In this document: piece after piece, positions 5,788 through 8,833 of the stretch
Numbering within the stretch: position 1 is the first letter of the stretch
Layout: every line of letters starts with the position of its first letter
Position numbers and translations under genes: made by a program
The notes under the pieces: model-generated
Told to the model about the DNA's origin: nothing
Database searches by the model: none
The model's input: only the letters and a program-made list of their open reading frames with translations
From: Blastococcus sp. CT_GayMR20
GTDB lineage: Bacteria; Actinomycetota; Actinomycetes; Mycobacteriales; Geodermatophilaceae
Direction of reading: 5' to 3'
DNA length: 8,833 nucleotides
Assembly: GCF_004570345.1 (NCBI RefSeq)
Contig: NZ_SPQM01000166.1
Location: forward strand, 1-8,833

Positions 5788-6324
5788 CTACCAGGCGTGG
5801 GCCACGTCGATCGCGACGCGCACCGAGTCGCCCGGGCCGGCGAGGGTCAGTACGCGGAACGGCAGGCGTGCCCGCACGCCGAGACCGACGCTGGTGAGTC
5901 CCTCGTGGTAGCCGGCCGCGGCCACCTGGCGGAACGTCCGGAAGCCGGTGACGTCCGGGTTGACCGAGGTGCGGGTCATGTCGTGCGCCCCGACGGTGAT
6001 CTGCAGGAACGCCCCGCCGCGGAGGGGCACGACGAAGCCGGAGCCGTCGGACCTGACCTTGTCGACGTACTCGACGCGGTAGGAGTTGACGGCCGTGGTG
6101 CCGCCGATGTCGAGCACGAGCCGGTCGTAGCAGTCGTGTCGTCCGACCCGGGCCTGACGGAACTCGTCGCCGAGCGAACCGGGGTCGTTGTGGCCCGCGT
6201 GCTTGGCGAGCGAGCCCCAGGTGATCCCGCAGTACGGCGCCGCCTGCGCCGTGGCGGGAAGGGCGACGGCGACCAGCACCGACGCCAGGGTGAGGAGGAG
6301 GAGACGGATCGGGGTTCGGGACAT
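5788..6324 (-). CDS. Secreted AMIN-like domain protein
   Basis: A 178-residue exported protein. Residues 1-28 form a classic Sec signal peptide: a basic start (R3, R7), a hydrophobic core LLLLTLASVLVAVAL, and an AxA cleavage site at A26-Q27-A28. The mature part resembles the actinobacterial AMIN-like family: CGITWGSL near the new N-terminus, VGRHDCYDRLVLDIGG, a YRVEYVDKV strand, VPLRGGAFLQITV, VTGFRTFRQVA and a closing VGLGVRARLPFRVLTL...VRVAIDVAHAW. The only cysteines, C32 and C65, probably form a disulphide outside the cell. AMIN domains bind cell-envelope components, so an envelope-associated role is plausible but untested here. AGGAGG (6330-6335) five bases before the ATG fixes the start. 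It converges with the mca operon, the stops lying 22 bp apart. Confidence 0.88.
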   Translation of the reverse strand: MSRTPIRLLLLTLASVLVAVALPATAQAAPYCGITWGSLAKHAGHNDPGSLGDEFRQARVGRHDCYDRLVLDIGGTTAVNSYRVEYVDKVRSDGSGFVVPLRGGAFLQITVGAHDMTRTSVNPDVTGFRTFRQVAAAGYHEGLTSVGLGVRARLPFRVLTLAGPGDSVRVAIDVAHAW

Positions 6325-6329
6325 GGGAG

Positions 6330-6335
6330 CCTCCT
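6330..6335 (-). promoter_or_regulatory. Strong Shine-Dalgarno of the AMIN-like gene
   Basis: A full AGGAGG on the minus strand, five bases before the ATG at 6324. It is the best-placed ribosome binding site in the window and fixes this start. Confidence 0.85.
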
Positions 6336-6378
6336 GGCAGGTACACCACCGTCGTTGGTAGTGCAGTCGTCAGAGTCC

Positions 6379-6443
6379 GCCGACACGCCCGCTACCACCA
6401 TGGGCAGCTAATGCCGTAGACGGACGAATATCGGCGTGTCGGC
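6379..6443. repeat. 11-bp inverted repeat in the AMIN-like / PsiE divergent region
   Basis: GCCGACACGCC (6379-6389) and GGCGTGTCGGC (6433-6443) are perfect reverse complements separated by 43 bases. They lie in the 245-bp gap between the divergent genes, flanking its most A/T-containing part (about 6405-6432). Paired operator sites or a long hairpin are possible; chance is not excluded. I see no gene in 6325-6569. Confidence 0.35.
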
Positions 6444-6505
6444 TGGCGAACTCTGCTAGACGCAACCTGCGGACTGGTTGGTCCGGGCCACCTCTTGCCG
6501 CTCTT

Positions 6506-6521
6506 GCACCCGACCGGGTGC
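6506..6521. repeat. Palindrome GCACCC-GACC-GGGTGC upstream of the PsiE-family gene
   Basis: A perfect 6-bp dyad with a four-base centre lies 49 bases before the ATG at 6570. It overlaps the second copy of a CTCTTGC direct repeat (6492-6498 and 6501-6507, period 9). The position suits an operator for the downstream gene, but no promoter is clear enough to support this. Confidence 0.25.
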
Positions 6522-6569
6522 GCTCGGTGATGACCTGCCCGTTTGCGGTCCGTCGGGCACGATCACCGG

Positions 6570-7106
6570 ATGCCCGCGAAGCAGCGCACCTCCAGGTCCG
6601 AGGACGACGGCCACCCCCCGGGGATCGGCCGGTTCGGCACCCGCCTGCTCGAGGTGTCGGAGAACGTCGTCTACGCGGGGATCGCCGCCTTCCTCGTCGG
6701 CACGGCACTGGTCTGCCTGGCGCTCGCCGGCAAGACGACCTGGGGGCTGCTGTCGGACTTCTCCGAGCAGCCGATCCTGGACCTGCTCGACATCCTGCTG
6801 CTGGTCTTCATCGTCGTCGAACTGCTCTTCGCCGTCCGTTCGACCGTGGAGAAGCGCGAGCTGCTCGCCGAGCCCTTCCTGCTCGTCGGCATCATCGCCT
6901 CGATCAAGGAGATCGTCGTCCTGTCGGTGGAGTCGGCGAAGGAGGTGGGCAACGGGGCGGAGTTCGACGACCGGATCACCGAGATCGCCGTCCTCGGCGT
7001 GCTCGTGCTGCTCCTGGGCCTGACCTCGTTCCTGCTCCGCCGCAAGGAGCGGGAGCCGGACGAGGGGGACAGCGGGCCGCCGGCTCCCGAGCGTCAGGTC
7101 GACTGA
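6570..7106 (+). CDS. PsiE-family (phosphate-starvation-inducible) membrane protein
   Basis: A 178-residue integral membrane protein with four predicted helices near residues 32-54, 69-88, 100-121 and 137-156, the layout of the PsiE family. The helix 2-3 region, LDLLDILLLVFIVVELLFAV then the charged STVEKRELLAEPFLLVGIIASIKEIVVL, carries the family's best-conserved features. E. coli PsiE is named for induction by phosphate starvation, but its biochemical role is not established, and I see no Pho-box-like repeat here. I chose ATG 6570; a TTG at 6543 in the same frame would add nine residues. There is no Shine-Dalgarno before the ATG, and a weak -10-like CACGAT (6558-6563) ends six bases upstream, so it may be leaderless. 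The DUF255 gene follows after 17 bp and is probably co-transcribed. Confidence 0.8.
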   Translation: MPAKQRTSRSEDDGHPPGIGRFGTRLLEVSENVVYAGIAAFLVGTALVCLALAGKTTWGLLSDFSEQPILDLLDILLLVFIVVELLFAVRSTVEKRELLAEPFLLVGIIASIKEIVVLSVESAKEVGNGAEFDDRITEIAVLGVLVLLLGLTSFLLRRKEREPDEGDSGPPAPERQVD

Positions 7107-7116
7107 GCGGGTAGTC

Positions 7117-7122
7117 AGGAGG
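7117..7122 (+). promoter_or_regulatory. AGGAGG one base before the DUF255 gene start
   Basis: A full Shine-Dalgarno sequence separated from the GTG at 7124 by only one base, far tighter than the usual five to nine. An in-frame stop at 7112-7114 excludes an earlier start in this frame, and the family N-terminus begins at this GTG. Confidence 0.5.
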
Positions 7123-7123
7123 C

Positions 7124-8833
<1,710 letters not shown>

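Overview
The window is very GC-rich, with third codon positions almost all G or C, GTG starts, and several ATGA stop/start overlaps. It encodes mycothiol S-conjugate amidase (Mca), an enzyme confined to mycothiol-producing Actinobacteria. With the actinobacterial-type GreA, the RNHCP and AMIN-like proteins and the DrrA/DrrB-type exporter, this points to the chromosome of a free-living high-GC actinomycete. Geodermatophilaceae or a relative is my guess; the sequence alone does not prove the genus. It reads as ordinary core or near-core chromosome. I see no insertion sequence, tRNA, rRNA, CRISPR array, phage gene or integration site.

Layout, left to right. (i) 1-1288 (+): the 3' end of a DrrA-type ABC ATPase overlaps a DrrB-type ABC-2 permease by 4 bp; together they form an exporter. 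(ii) 1376-3439 (+): a cytosolic M3-family zinc oligopeptidase (Dcp-like), separated from the permease by an 87-bp spacer rich in inverted repeats. (iii) 3468-4303 (-): greA followed 8 bp later by a Cys-rich RNHCP-domain protein, ending in a stem-loop over the RNHCP stop codon where it converges with the peptidase. (iv) 4564-5765 (+): mca, divergent from greA, overlapping by 4 bp a small single-pass membrane protein. (v) 5788-6324 (-): a secreted AMIN-like-domain protein, convergent with the mca operon. (vi) 6570-8833 (+): a four-helix PsiE-family membrane protein, then a large DUF255/YyaL-type thioredoxin-fold protein cut by the window edge.

How the genes work together. The ABC pair is one transporter. 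GreA rescues backtracked RNA polymerase, and the RNHCP protein appears translationally coupled to it, but its role is unknown. Mca cleaves mycothiol conjugates of electrophiles in detoxification, and the coupled small membrane protein is a candidate partner. The remaining genes look like separate housekeeping or envelope functions.

I found no clearly new multi-gene system. The best leads are regulatory: a strong hairpin in the greA leader, reminiscent in position of the E. coli greA leader that yields the GraL RNAs; a probable leaderless mca transcript; structured spacers and terminators at gene junctions; and an unusually tight Shine-Dalgarno spacing before the DUF255 gene. All coordinates were read by eye. 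Product assignments rest on recognised motifs, not database searches.
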